This document shows, piece by piece, positions 35,238-44,341 of a DNA stretch of 50,283 nucleotides. This DNA is from Pirellulaceae bacterium. Lineage in GTDB: Bacteria > Planctomycetota > Planctomycetia > Pirellulales > Pirellulaceae. The stretch spans positions 1-50,283 of the forward strand of contig JASMLW010000494.1 in the NCBI GenBank assembly GCA_030748485.1, in the 5' to 3' direction. The translations under genes and the position numbers were made by a program. How positions within the stretch are numbered: position 1 is the stretch's first letter; the number at the start of each line of letters is the position of its first letter. A model generated the notes under the pieces. That model saw nothing but the letters and a program-made list of their open reading frames with translations. It did no database searches and was not told the DNA's origin.

Positions 35238-36641
35238 TCAACGCTCTTTCACCGCGGGCCGCGGATGGATCGGTAGCGTGAGCCTGACCAGGGCTCCACC
35301 GGACTGATTCGCCTCCACGTCGATGCCGCCGCCGTGCTGCTGAGCGACCGACCAGCACTTGCAAAGGCCCAGCCCCAGTCCGCGGCCCGCCTCACGTCCC
35401 GAATAGAACGGGTCGAAGAGGTGCTCGCGAACTTCCGCCGAGATGCCCGGGCCGTTGTCTCGCACCTCGACGACGAAGTGATCGGCGTCCGCATCACCCG
35501 TTAGCAGACTGATCTCCACCTCCCCGCCCTCAACCAACGCCTCCAACCCGTTCCAGCAGAGCGAGCGCAGCGCCGACTCGAAGTGCTTTGGGTCGACGTC
35601 AGCCTCCAACTCCACTGGCGGCAGGTCGAACGCCAGGCGAGTTCCCTGACGATCCGCGTCTTCGGTCAACTGCAGGACGACGCGGCGAATCAACTCGGAG
35701 ATGCAAACTCGCTGCACATTCAAACGCGGCGGATTGGCGAACAACATCATGTCGGAAATCATCTCGTGCGCCCGCAGAGCCTGGCTGTAGATCGTCGCCA
35801 ATGCGCGGCGCCGCTGCGGATCCGCTTCCTCGCGAAGCAATGACTGAGACCGTGTCGAGATGTTGGCGAGCGGATTGTTCAACTCGTGGCTGGCGCCGTA
35901 GGCGAGTTCTTTCAGCGAGGCTAGTTTCGCTTGTTCGAGTTGCCGCGGGAACGACTCCAGTTCGCGCAACCTCCGCTGGCTGGCCGCCAACTTGACCAGC
36001 GCGGAAATGTCGTCCGGGGGCGAGTCATTGTCCGTCGAGTCCCACTCGCCGCGGATGCCGATGATCTGCTCACCCAACGCGCCGCGCGGCCGCTTGTCGA
36101 GCCAACCGTCGGAGTCGCGCTGGGCGGTCGCCGTCGCCAGGCGAACATCGCGGGCAACATCGAGACGCTTTGCCCGCTGGCCGTCGAACCAGGCTGGAGC
36201 GGCGGACAACAACTCGGCTTGTGAAACCCCTCGACTGGCCGATTGCAACCACCGCCGGGCGCACCACATCTGGGCGAACGGCCCACAGCCGGCGCGGTCC
36301 GCCAAACATCCCGCTCGCCAATCTCGCAGAGCCCAATTCCGCCAACGCTCAACCGACCTGCTCGTCGCCGGTTCGTCCAAAGACTCGGTCGCCCAATCGA
36401 GCAGTTCGTCCCACCGAGGCTGAATACTCTCCGCCAGAGCGCGCCATGTTGACGGCGGTTCGTCGCGCCAATCTTCGGTCGCGCAAACCGCCCAAATGGC
36501 GAGCGCCGAATTCGTCTGTAAGAGAGCGGTTGGCGGCTGGTCGAGAAGCAAACTGGTTGTCAGCGCGCGAGCCGCCGCCGCCGTGAGCGGCAGACGAACT
36601 CGATGACCGTTCATCACCAGCGACGGTAAGCGGCCGAACAT
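35238..36641 (-). CDS. Soluble sensor histidine kinase
   Basis: 467 residues without membrane segments. Residues 1-230 are not recognised; the region includes several cysteines near 112-127. The kinase core follows: ELAYGASHELNNPLANIS with His252 as the phosphorylation site, then the ATPase with LCWNGLEAL (N box), VEVRDNGPGISAEV (G1) and GRGLGLGLCKCWSVAQQHGG (G2). The family passes phosphate to a response regulator; the nearest one is at 36761-37354. It is preceded by a strong terminator of that gene (36681-36714), so it may need read-through or its own promoter, which I could not identify. It is followed by the antiporter gene. Confidence 0.9.
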   Translation of the reverse strand: MFGRLPSLVMNGHRVRLPLTAAAARALTTSLLLDQPPTALLQTNSALAIWAVCATEDWRDEPPSTWRALAESIQPRWDELLDWATESLDEPATSRSVERWRNWALRDWRAGCLADRAGCGPFAQMWCARRWLQSASRGVSQAELLSAAPAWFDGQRAKRLDVARDVRLATATAQRDSDGWLDKRPRGALGEQIIGIRGEWDSTDNDSPPDDISALVKLAASQRRLRELESFPRQLEQAKLASLKELAYGASHELNNPLANISTRSQSLLREEADPQRRRALATIYSQALRAHEMISDMMLFANPPRLNVQRVCISELIRRVVLQLTEDADRQGTRLAFDLPPVELEADVDPKHFESALRSLCWNGLEALVEGGEVEISLLTGDADADHFVVEVRDNGPGISAEVREHLFDPFYSGREAGRGLGLGLCKCWSVAQQHGGGIDVEANQSGGALVRLTLPIHPRPAVKER

Positions 36642-36680
36642 GTCGTATCGCCTTTCCCAGCCGCCCGCGCGGAGGTCGAC

Positions 36681-36714
36681 AAAAAAATAAACGCGTGCCG
36701 GCTACGGCACGCGT
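36681..36714 (-). terminator. Rho-independent terminator
   Basis: On the minus strand ACGCGTGCCG-TAGC-CGGCACGCGT, a 10-bp stem, is followed by TTATTTTTTT. It lies about 45 bp past the stop of the response regulator gene and about 40 bp before the start of the kinase gene. Confidence 0.9.
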
Positions 36715-36760
36715 TCGTGTTCTCGCTTCTCGGTGACTCGCCGCGCCGACGAAAATCGCT

Positions 36761-37354
36761 CTAGGCGCCTGAGGGCACCCTTTCGATCTCCAATTGATCG
36801 CACGCTCGATCGAGCAGATGATCGACGTCGAACGGCTTTTGCACAAAGTCGTTGGCGCCCGATGCTCGCAGGTCCTCAACCTTGTCCTGTTCGACCATTC
36901 CCGAAATGCAAATGATCTTCACCATCTCCAAGGTTGAATCGCTGCGGACTCGCTGGCAAACCTCCTTGCCATTGATGTCGGGCAGCATCACATCCAGGAC
37001 CACAAGGTCCGGACGGAACTCTTTCACCAACATGCCGGCGTCGAAACCGTTGTTGGCGGTCTTGATGTCAAAGCGGCCGTCTTTGCCAAACGCATCGCTC
37101 AGCAACTCAACAAGCGACTCGTCGTCGTCGACAATGAGGATCTTCCGTTTGCCGCTTTCCAGCGCATCGGTGGGGATTCCATTGTCCTTCATGAAGGCGA
37201 ACAACTGGTCTCGAGGAATGCGGCGAAACCGACTCCCCGGGACACGAAATCCTTTCAACGTCCCATTGTCAAAGCAACGAATAATCGTTTGCTGACTGAC
37301 CTTACAGATCTTCGCCGCTTCACCCGTAGTAAAGACCGTTTTCGTGGCGTTCAT
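36761..37354 (-). CDS. Response regulator with N-terminal helix-turn-helix domain
   Basis: 197 residues from ATG 37354 (GGAAGGA and GGAG lie upstream). The first 55 residues are an excisionase/BldC-type (MerR-like) DNA-binding domain: VFTTGEAAKICKVSQQTIIR and GTLKGFRVPGSRFRRI. A receiver domain follows at about 70-190: acidic residues Asp76-Asp78, phosphorylation site Asp121 in VVLDVMLPD, Ser151 and Lys173 in VQKPF. In most regulators the receiver comes first; this order is the reverse. It has a near-consensus promoter with a structured leader and a strong terminator, so it can be expressed alone; the kinase downstream is its likely partner. Confidence 0.92.
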   Translation of the reverse strand: MNATKTVFTTGEAAKICKVSQQTIIRCFDNGTLKGFRVPGSRFRRIPRDQLFAFMKDNGIPTDALESGKRKILIVDDDESLVELLSDAFGKDGRFDIKTANNGFDAGMLVKEFRPDLVVLDVMLPDINGKEVCQRVRSDSTLEMVKIICISGMVEQDKVEDLRASGANDFVQKPFDVDHLLDRACDQLEIERVPSGA

Positions 37355-37465
37355 GGCTCCCAACCATCCTTCCTGGCCAATCTCGACTAGCCAAACTCCA
37401 AAGGTCGAACAGATTTCTCTGGCGACCTGACTAGTCCGTAGTTCCCTCGTCAGACAAGATTCCGT

Positions 37466-37486
37466 GGTGTGCGCAGTCCGCACACC
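37466..37486. promoter_or_regulatory. Palindrome in the response regulator leader
   Basis: Perfect 8-bp arms GGTGTGCG and CGCACACC separated by 5 bp. It lies about 65 bp into the predicted transcript and 112 bp before the start codon. It may be an operator of the regulator itself or a leader hairpin. Confidence 0.5.
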
Positions 37487-37499
37487 TTTCTACATCGCC

Positions 37500-37554
37500 G
37501 TAAGCGGTAAGGCCGTCCGGTTCTGCCAAGCTTACCGAATTTGCCAACCGGACG
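37500..37554 (-). promoter_or_regulatory. Structured leader with two exclusive stems
   Basis: An inverted repeat CGTCCGGTT/AACCGGACG (arms 37514-37522 and 37546-37554) overlaps a second pairing GGTAAG/CTTACC (37506-37511 with 37531-37536) and GTAAGC/GCTTAC (37500-37505 with 37530-37535). The stems cannot form together unless as a pseudoknot. The first repeat also touches the predicted transcript start, so it could work as DNA operator instead. Confidence 0.4.
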
Positions 37555-37555
37555 A

Positions 37556-37583
37556 ATTATACCTGTCTGCCCTCACCAGTCAA
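37556..37583 (-). promoter_or_regulatory. Near-consensus sigma-70 promoter of the response regulator
   Basis: On the minus strand TTGACT (37578-37583), a 16-bp spacer and TATAAT (37556-37561). The transcript would start near 37549 and have a leader of about 195 nt before the start codon at 37354. This is the best promoter match in the window. Confidence 0.75.
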
Positions 37584-37692
37584 GATTGATATGAAACGCG
37601 TAACATTCCTGATTTAAATGAGTTACGTCGATTCGCCACCGTAATCTCAAACGCGGACTCGCAAATCTTGTGCGGTACGAAACCGCGGATGG

Positions 37693-37720
37693 AAAAGTAA
37701 GACGGGTTAAATTCACCCGT
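37693..37720 (-). terminator. Weak terminator candidate after mnmG
   Basis: On the minus strand ACGGGT-GAATTTA-ACCCGT is followed by CTTACTTTT. The stem is short and the T-run interrupted. It lies 18 bp past the mnmG stop. Confidence 0.35.
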
Positions 37721-37737
37721 ATGGGGGCCTAGATGAC

Positions 37738-39582
37738 TTAGGAGCCGGCTCTCGCTCCGGGCGAACGCCCCTCCAAATGTGCCAATAGGAGCGCGATGTC
37801 GGCCGGGGTGACGCCGCTGATTCGCTCAGCCTGCTCCAGGCTCGTCGGCTCAATTCGGCTCAGCTTTTCGCGCGCCTCACTGCGAAGATGGGAAATCCGC
37901 TGGTAGTCGAAGTTCGCGGGAATCTTCTTACTCGCCATCCGCCGTTGCCGCTCGATCTGCGCCAGCTGGCGTTCGACGTACCCCTCGTATTTGACGTCGT
38001 GGACAACCTGCTGGGCAACGTCTGCGGAGACGTCCGCGAGATCGGTTGAGATGTCAGACAAGTCGCTCCACGCGGCGTCGGGGCGACGTAGGAACTTCTC
38101 CAAACTGACATCCTCGTGACGTCGCGATTTCAGCAGTTTTCGCACCCGTTCAATCTCGCCCAGCTTCACCTGAAGTCGCTCGTTTCGGGCGTCGCCCACC
38201 AGACCCGCGCGGCGTCCGATCGGAGTCAAGCGGCGGTCGGCGTTGTCCTGTCGCAACAACAGTCGATATTCGGCGCGGCTCGTAAACATACGATACGGTT
38301 CGTCGACTCCACACGTGACCAAGTCATCGATCAGGACGCCGATGTAAGCCTCTTCGCGCCGCAAGACGAGCGGTTCTTCGCCCTGAAGTTTCAAGGCCGC
38401 GTTCGCGCCGGCGATCAGCCCCTGAGCGCCGGCCTCCTCGTAGCCGGTTGTGCCGTTGATCTGGCCGGCGAAATACAGGCCATCCACCGCCTTCGTTTGC
38501 AGTGAAGGTCGCAGCTGGTCGGGAGGGCAGTAGTCGTATTCCACCGCGTAGCCGTACCGCATGATCTCAGCCCGCTCGAGCCCAGGTATCCGCCGCAGCA
38601 TGGCGTCCTGAACGTCTCGGGGGAGACTGGTCGAGACGCCGTTCACGTAAACTTCCCGCGTCTCGTATCCTTCGGGCTCAAGGAACACCTGATGCTGGTC
38701 CTTGTCGGCAAACCGCACGACTTTATCCTCGATCGAAGGGCAGTAGCGCGGTCCGCTCGAGTTGATCTGCCCCGAGTACATCGGCGCCCGCCGCAGGTTG
38801 GCGCGGATCAATTCGTGAACTTCATCGTTGGTGTACGTGATCCAGCAGGGCAACTGGTCGACATGCAACTCGTCCGTCAAGAATGAGAACGGCGTCGGAT
38901 TGTCATCTCCGGGCTGTTCCTCCGTGCGCGCGAAGTCGATCGTGCGGCCGTTGATCCGCGGGGGCGTCCCGGTCTTGAACCGCGCCAATCGGAATCCCAT
39001 CCGCTGCAGGGCTCCGCTGATCCCCTTGGTGGTTCCCTCCCCTGCTCGACCGCCGGCGGATTGAGATTCTCCCGTGTGCATGATCGCTTGCAGGAACGTG
39101 CCGGTGGTGAGCACGACGGCGGGAGCCTTGTAGACCACGTCGCCCCAAACGCGGACACCCTGAATGGTCGCGCGTCCGCTTTGCCGGTCCTCGATCAAGT
39201 CCTCGACGATCTCCTGTCGCAACGATAGATTCGGCTGCTCTTCGACGATCCGCTTAACTTCAACCTGGTAGGCCTTCTTGTCCGCCTGTGCGCGAGGGCT
39301 GTGCATCGCCGGACCCTTGCGGCGATTGAGCATACGGAACTGGATGCCGGTCCGATCGATCGCCCCTCCCATGGCTCCTCCGAGGGCGTCGATCTCCCGC
39401 ACGATCTGTCCTTTGGCGACGCCGCCGATGGCCGGGTTGCAGCTCATCTGCGCCACCGTGTCGAGGTTGGTGGTCAGCAGAGCGACGCGCGCGCCCATCC
39501 GCGCGGCGGCCAAAGCCGCCTCCGTGCCTGCGTGTCCGGCGCCGATCACCAACACATCGTATTCGTACGGATCGGGACTCAT
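37738..39582 (-). CDS. mnmG: tRNA uridine 5-carboxymethylaminomethyl modification enzyme MnmG
   Basis: 614 residues, normal length. FAD-binding [20 protein letters not shown] (GxGxxG at 14-19) opens the protein, followed by the family signature [20 protein letters not shown]. MnmG works with MnmE to modify the wobble uridine of several tRNAs. Other MnmG landmarks are [47 protein letters not shown] and [20 protein letters not shown] 39582 is chosen because it lies just before YEYDVLVIG; a longer frame upstream would be unlike the family. The upstream region is filled with repeats at 39702-40061, so its promoter must lie among or before them. Confidence 0.97.
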   Translation of the reverse strand: MSPDPYEYDVLVIGAGHAGTEAALAAARMGARVALLTTNLDTVAQMSCNPAIGGVAKGQIVREIDALGGAMGGAIDRTGIQFRMLNRRKGPAMHSPRAQADKKAYQVEVKRIVEEQPNLSLRQEIVEDLIEDRQSGRATIQGVRVWGDVVYKAPAVVLTTGTFLQAIMHTGESQSAGGRAGEGTTKGISGALQRMGFRLARFKTGTPPRINGRTIDFARTEEQPGDDNPTPFSFLTDELHVDQLPCWITYTNDEVHELIRANLRRAPMYSGQINSSGPRYCPSIEDKVVRFADKDQHQVFLEPEGYETREVYVNGVSTSLPRDVQDAMLRRIPGLERAEIMRYGYAVEYDYCPPDQLRPSLQTKAVDGLYFAGQINGTTGYEEAGAQGLIAGANAALKLQGEEPLVLRREEAYIGVLIDDLVTCGVDEPYRMFTSRAEYRLLLRQDNADRRLTPIGRRAGLVGDARNERLQVKLGEIERVRKLLKSRRHEDVSLEKFLRRPDAAWSDLSDISTDLADVSADVAQQVVHDVKYEGYVERQLAQIERQRRMASKKIPANFDYQRISHLRSEAREKLSRIEPTSLEQAERISGVTPADIALLLAHLEGRSPGARAGS

Positions 39583-39701
39583 CGTCACAGGGGGTCGTGA
39601 GCAGAGGAAACTGGGCGAGCGAGTTGCGGCCGCGAAGCCGTTCATTGTGACCGCAAAGGTAGTGATTCTCCAGCCCGACTCGCGAGCCTTGTCATTACCC
39701 A

Positions 39702-40061
39702 CATTTTTGGCCGTAGGCCAAATCCACCGTAGCCTGGGGCAACGCGGCAACGCCCCAGGAACAATGCCCACATCGGCGAACGCGCGCGAGCATTTTCGCG
39801 CCGAGCGCCGAGTCAATTCCATTTTTGGCCGTAGGCCAAATTCACCGTAGCCTGGGGCAACGCCCTAGGAACACGTCCGGGAATTCGGCCAGAGCGCAAT
39901 TCCATCACCCACCCATTTTTGGCCGTAGGCCAAATTCACCGTAGCCTGGGGCAACGCCCCAGGAACACGTCCGGGAATTCGGCCAGAGCGCAATTCCATC
40001 CACCACCCATTTTTGGCCGTAGGCCAAATTCACCGTAGCCTGGGGCAACGCCCCAGGAACA
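39702..40061. repeat. BIME-like array, four copies (three at 94-bp spacing)
   Basis: A unit of about 54 bp starting CATTTTTGGCCGTAGGCCAA and ending near GCCCCAGGAACA occurs at 39702, 39820, 39914 and 40008. The last three are exactly 94 bp apart, with the filler between them also conserved. Each unit makes two hairpins: TTGGCC-GTA-GGCCAA-like and CCTGGGGC-AAC-GCCCCAGG. It lies in the 39583-40183 gap between mnmG and a glycosyltransferase gene. Confidence 0.9.
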
Positions 40062-40128
40062 CGTCGCTCGCCCGACGCGCGAGCGAGGGATCGAAGCGCG
40101 ACGGTGATAGCAAGTGGAACGTCGATTG

Positions 40129-40167
40129 TCGCGACTTCGTCGCGATGTCCTCCCCGGCAGGGAGGAC
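40129..40167. repeat. Pair of adjacent hairpins
   Basis: TCGCGAC-TTC-GTCGCGA (40129-40145) stands next to GTCCTCCC-CGGCA-GGGAGGAC (40147-40167). They lie just past the stop of the glycosyltransferase gene. No T-run follows, so they look like another REP-type repeat, not a terminator. Confidence 0.6.
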
Positions 40168-40183
40168 CTACTTACGGACCTAC

Positions 40184-41278
40184 TTAGGCTGCGCGTCGGG
40201 CGGTCCGCTCGGTCAGCCGCGAATAGATGGTGTCCAGACGGTTGAGAAATGTCTCGCGAGCGAATTTCTGCTGCACGACGATCCGCCCCGCTTCCCCGAA
40301 CTGCTCGGCGCGCTGCGGATCGGACAGCAGACGCGTCAGCGCGTCGGCGAGCGCGGCCGGATTCCCGGGTGGAACCAGGTAGCCGGTCTTGCCGTCTTCA
40401 ACGATCTCGCCCAACCCGCCTGCCGTGGTAGCGACGACCGGTCGACGCGCCGAGTGCGCCTCGGCCGCCGTCAATCCGAACGCTTCCTCCAACGCCGCGC
40501 AGACGCAGACGTCCATGGCGGCGAAGGCGGCCGGAGTATCGCGGCGGAAGCCGGCCCAAACGACCCGGTCCGCCACACCCAGTTGCTCCGCTTCACTCTT
40601 CAACTTCGCCGTGTACGAAGCGTCATGATTGTCGCTGCCGACGATCAGCAGCCTGATGTTGGGCGTTTGAGCGACGATGGCCGGCAACGCGCGAATCAAA
40701 TGGATGTGTCCCTTGCGGGGAATCACATCGCCGACGATTCCTAGCACACGATCCTCCGGCGACAGTTGCAATTCACTTCGAAACGCGGATCTCTGCTCCT
40801 CGTCAAAAACAAAGCGCTCGCTGTCGATGAAATAGTGCAGCGTTTCAATTCGCCGAGTGGGGACGAGGTTGAACAGCCGGTGGAAGCGACGAGTCGCCTC
40901 GGAGTTGGCAATCACCAAATCGTTGAACCGCCAGTGGAGTTGAAACTTGCGGTTGTGAGCCGTCGCCACGCACGGCACTCCCGTCATGCGGCGCAGCAAC
41001 ACGCCAAAGAAGTGCGCTCGACTCTGGTGAGTGTGAAGCAAGTCGATCCGCCGCTCGCGAACGATCCCGGCGACTCGCCGCAATTCATTGGGCGGCAAGC
41101 GGTGCATGGGCGACGGAATGAACTCAACCGAGTCCCCCAGCTCGCCCTCAATCCAGGCGCCGGGGCGGCCGAGCAAAGTGACGTGGTAGCCGCGTTCGAC
41201 CAGAGCCCGCGTGAGGTGCAAGCAGTGCAGGATAGCTCCGTTGACGCCGCCGCCAGATAAGATCTGCAGAATCCGCAC
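40184..41278 (-). CDS. GT4-family glycosyltransferase
   Basis: 364 residues of the GT-B fold. The N-terminal ILQILSGGGVNGAILHCLHL is the usual glycine-rich acceptor region, LLHTHQSRAHFFGVLL follows, and the C-terminal half has VGDVIPRKGHIHLIRALP and EEAFGLTAAEAHSARRPVVA, the Glu-x7-Glu donor-binding motif of retaining GT4 enzymes. Such enzymes transfer hexoses to lipids, surface glycans or small molecules; substrate is unknown. Start at ATG 41278. It is isolated: repeats lie on one side and the divergent FG-GAP/hydrolase gene on the other, about 216 bp away. Confidence 0.9.
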   Translation of the reverse strand: MRILQILSGGGVNGAILHCLHLTRALVERGYHVTLLGRPGAWIEGELGDSVEFIPSPMHRLPPNELRRVAGIVRERRIDLLHTHQSRAHFFGVLLRRMTGVPCVATAHNRKFQLHWRFNDLVIANSEATRRFHRLFNLVPTRRIETLHYFIDSERFVFDEEQRSAFRSELQLSPEDRVLGIVGDVIPRKGHIHLIRALPAIVAQTPNIRLLIVGSDNHDASYTAKLKSEAEQLGVADRVVWAGFRRDTPAAFAAMDVCVCAALEEAFGLTAAEAHSARRPVVATTAGGLGEIVEDGKTGYLVPPGNPAALADALTRLLSDPQRAEQFGEAGRIVVQQKFARETFLNRLDTIYSRLTERTARRAA

Positions 41279-41494
41279 AGCGTTTCCCTCCCTGGCGCCG
41301 CACTAACGTTGACAATCGGCGGCATTCTAGGCCTGACCCACGTCCCCGGCCAGAGCAATCGGCCAGCGCGCGACTGGGTGAAATGGGATGTTCAGGAACG
41401 TTCGTGTCACGGCCCCTACTACGATCGCCCATCGCGACGAGCAACAATGGTGTCCGCACAGTCTCACTCCGCACGAAGAATCGAGAATCGCGTC

Positions 41495-43639
41495 ATGTCC
41501 GCACACCATGGGATCCGCTGGGCCGTCTCCTGCCTCCTCGCACTCGCCACACTTTCCGCGTCTCGAGCCGAGTCGCCGGCCACCTTCCGTGTCCATCCGA
41601 TCAATCGTGAGTCGACCTACAGCGCCGTCGCCGCTTTCGACGTCAACAAGGACGGTCTGACCGACGTCTTCTGTGGCGGCTGGTGGTACGAAGCGCCCGA
41701 TTGGAAGCGTCATTTCGTTCGCGATGTGAAACAGATTCGCGGCCGCTTCGACGGCTATTCGCATTCTCTGCTGGACGTGAATCGAGACGGCTGGACGGAC
41801 GTCGTCAACTGCAACTACCGCAGTCGCGAGATCTATTGGATCGAGCATCCGGGCGCGGAGCTCGGCGAGTGGACGAAGCACGTTGTCGAAACTCCGGGGC
41901 CGATGGAAACGGGCCGCCTAGTCGATGTCGACGGCGATGGCCGCGTCGACCTGCTGCCCAACGGCGTTAAGTTCGCAGCTTGGTGGGAGCTGACCCACGA
42001 CGATGGCAAGGCAACGTGGCAGCGGCATGAACTGCCCGCCGATGTCGCCGGCCACGGCGTCGGCTTTGGCGATGTCGACGGCGACGGCCGCGACGACATC
42101 ATTGGCCCGACGGGATTCCTGCAAGCGCCCGAAGATCGCCGGCGGGGACGCTGGACCTGGCGCCCCGAGTTTCAGATTCATCGCGACTGCGGGCTCCCGA
42201 TTCTCGTCCACGACGTCGACGGCGACGGCGACAGCGATCTGATCTGGAGCCGCGGCCACCACTTCGGCATCTATTGGCTGGAACAGCATCAGGTCGACGG
42301 CGAACGCAACTGGCGCTGGCACACCATCGACTCGACGTTCTCGCAATACCACAGCCTCTTGCTGGCCGACATCGATAACGACGGAGCCGACGAACTGATG
42401 GCCGGCAAACGCTACATGGGGCACGACGGGAAGGACTTGGGGGAGTACGACCCGTTGGCCAGTTTCTATTACGACTTCGACGGCGCCGCCCGCGTGTGGC
42501 GGCGGCATCCGATCAGTTACCGTCGGGGCGTCGGCTTCGGGCTCGACCCCAAGGCCATCGATCTCGATCAGGACGGCGACCTGGACATCGTCGCCAGCGG
42601 CCGCAGCGGACTTTACTGGCTGGAAAATCGACTGCTAAACGGGTCCGGCTACGACCATCGCAAACTGCTGCAGATCAAGACCGAAGCGGGGATGAAAGAG
42701 ATCTCGACCGCCGCCCAGTGGGGACTGCGACGAGCGGCGATTGTGCGCGGGATGGAAGAGGCGATGGGACCGCTTCCCAGTCCCGAGCGGCGAGTTCCGC
42801 TGGACGTTGAAGTCGAGCGCTCCGAAGACGCGGGAAAGTACACGCGGAGGCACATTACGTTCGCCGCCGAGAGTGGCGACCGCGTGCCGGCCTTGTTGCT
42901 CGTCCCCCACGCATTGTCCGGCCGCGCGCCGGCGATGCTCTGCCTGCATCAGACCACGCGGATCGGCAAGGGCGAGCCGAGCGGGCTGGGCGGGTTGCCC
43001 AATCTGCACTACGCGCATGAATTGGCCGAGCGAGGCTACGTCTGCCTGGCTCCCGACTACCCGTCATTCGGAGACTACGAATACAACTTCGAGACCACGG
43101 GCGGTCACTACACGAGTGGTTCGATGAAGGCGATCTGGAACAATCTGCGAGCCGTCGATTTGCTCGAAGCGATGCCGGAGACGCATCCCGACCGGATCGG
43201 CGTCATCGGACACTCGCTCGGCGGACACAACTCACTCTTCACAGCCGTGTTCGATCAGCGGCTGCAGGTCGTCGTCACCAGTTGCGGCTTCACTGCGTTC
43301 CATCACTACTACGGCGGCAAACTCAAGGGGTGGACGAGCGACCGGTACATGCCGCTGATCAACTCGCGCTACGGCAACAATCCGGATCTCGCGCCGTTCG
43401 ACTTCTACGAAGTGGTCGCCGCAATCGCCCCGCGAACTGTGTTGATCAACGCCCCCGTGCGCGATGGCAACTTCGAGTTGGCGGGCGTCAAAAAAGTGGT
43501 CGCCGAGGCGGGTGGCGTTTTCCGGCTGCTCGACGCCGGCGATAACCTGCACGCCGTCTATCCGGACGCCGGCCACGACTTCCCGCCCGACGTTCGCGAG
43601 TCGCTCTACAAACTGATCGACCAACGCCTCAAACCTTGA
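41495..43639 (+). CDS. Exported fusion of FG-GAP/VCBS repeats and an alpha/beta hydrolase
   Basis: 714 residues. A signal peptide (IRWAVSCLLALATLSASRA) is followed by six or so FG-GAP/VCBS repeats with Asp-rich calcium loops (DVNKDGLTD, DVNRDGWTD, DVDGDGRVD, DVDGDGRDD, DVDGDGDSD, DIDNDGADE, DLDQDGDLD), the fold of a beta-propeller. From about residue 440 an alpha/beta hydrolase follows, with LLVPHALSGRAPAMLCLH, then GHSLGGHNS (nucleophile Ser) and a late Asp/His (DAGDNLHAVYPDAGHDFP), resembling acetyl-xylan esterase/dienelactone hydrolase types. A joined propeller and hydrolase is uncommon. Start at ATG 41495, since it gives a normal signal peptide; earlier in-frame starts exist. The cupin gene begins 9 bp after. 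Confidence 0.9.
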   Translation: MSAHHGIRWAVSCLLALATLSASRAESPATFRVHPINRESTYSAVAAFDVNKDGLTDVFCGGWWYEAPDWKRHFVRDVKQIRGRFDGYSHSLLDVNRDGWTDVVNCNYRSREIYWIEHPGAELGEWTKHVVETPGPMETGRLVDVDGDGRVDLLPNGVKFAAWWELTHDDGKATWQRHELPADVAGHGVGFGDVDGDGRDDIIGPTGFLQAPEDRRRGRWTWRPEFQIHRDCGLPILVHDVDGDGDSDLIWSRGHHFGIYWLEQHQVDGERNWRWHTIDSTFSQYHSLLLADIDNDGADELMAGKRYMGHDGKDLGEYDPLASFYYDFDGAARVWRRHPISYRRGVGFGLDPKAIDLDQDGDLDIVASGRSGLYWLENRLLNGSGYDHRKLLQIKTEAGMKEISTAAQWGLRRAAIVRGMEEAMGPLPSPERRVPLDVEVERSEDAGKYTRRHITFAAESGDRVPALLLVPHALSGRAPAMLCLHQTTRIGKGEPSGLGGLPNLHYAHELAERGYVCLAPDYPSFGDYEYNFETTGGHYTSGSMKAIWNNLRAVDLLEAMPETHPDRIGVIGHSLGGHNSLFTAVFDQRLQVVVTSCGFTAFHHYYGGKLKGWTSDRYMPLINSRYGNNPDLAPFDFYEVVAAIAPRTVLINAPVRDGNFELAGVKKVVAEAGGVFRLLDAGDNLHAVYPDAGHDFPPDVRESLYKLIDQRLKP

Positions 43640-43648
43640 ACTGCCGCC

Positions 43649-44020
43649 ATGACCGAATCCAAACCGCCGCTATTGATCCGCCGCGAAGGCGAAGCTCCCC
43701 GCGAACGGAGCACGTGCGGCTGGCGCAACCTGCTCGTCAGCCGACAAGACGAAAACGTCGCCGCCTGGGTGCACAGCGTTGATATCGACGGCGCCAAGCA
43801 ACACTATCATCGTCGCGCCACCGAACTCTACTACGTCCTGGAGGGCGGTGGCGTCGTCGTCTTGGACGGCGTCGAACACGAAGTTCAAAAGGGAAGCCTG
43901 GTGCACATCCCGCCCGGCGTTGTGCACGGGGCCCGCGGACGCATGAAGGTGCTCGTCGTCGGAGTTCCCGACATCAGCGACGACGACCTGTTCTTTCCCG
44001 ACGACGACTCCGCCGAATGA
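43649..44020 (+). CDS. Small cupin protein
   Basis: 123 residues, one cupin_2 domain. Metal ligands are the His pair in QHYHRRATELYYVLEG with the Glu after it, and the His in HIPPGVVHGARG. Family members bind metal and act as isomerases, dioxygenases or sugar-binding proteins; the reaction here is unknown. It lies 9 bp after the FG-GAP/hydrolase gene, so they are probably one transcript. The end of the gene carries an 11-bp direct repeat (CCGAATGAGTC at 44013 and 44025) that includes the stop codon. Confidence 0.88.
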   Translation: MTESKPPLLIRREGEAPRERSTCGWRNLLVSRQDENVAAWVHSVDIDGAKQHYHRRATELYYVLEGGGVVVLDGVEHEVQKGSLVHIPPGVVHGARGRMKVLVVGVPDISDDDLFFPDDDSAE

Positions 44021-44113
44021 GTCACCGAATGAGTCGGACACGCAGGGAGATTCGAGACACCGGAAGAAAGCCCAATTGCAGAACGGGTCGCTCACTCGCA
44101 GAGGAGAATTCTC

Positions 44114-44341
44114 GTGAACAAAGGCGCTTTGGCCCTGGCTGTTGTTGGCGGCGTGTTCGTCGTCATTTCGCTTCTGACCATCGCCGTCACGATTCTGCTG
44201 ACCGCCACGTCGAATGGGAGGATCGACCCCGATGAGTCGGCTCCGGTGATGGGCGGTGGGGGATGCTGTTGCTTCTTGTCATTCGCGATGCTCGCCGTCG
44301 GAGTCGTCTGGCTCATCTCATCGCGCAAGTCGCAGCACTAG
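44114..44341 (+). CDS. Small two-segment membrane protein
   Basis: 75 residues with two membrane segments (about 6-28 and 50-68) separated by a short polar loop DPDESAPVMGGG. A Gly-Gly-Cys-Cys-Cys cluster starts the second segment. It begins with GTG 44114 behind GAGGAG, a good ribosome binding site. No family is recognised. The 270 bp after it (44342-44611) hold no gene that I can support. Confidence 0.65.
   Translation: MNKGALALAVVGGVFVVISLLTIAVTILLTATSNGRIDPDESAPVMGGGGCCCFLSFAMLAVGVVWLISSRKSQH

Noticed and set aside
40129-40167. Terminator for the GT4 gene
   Set aside because: The hairpins are strong but no T-run follows in the direction of transcription.
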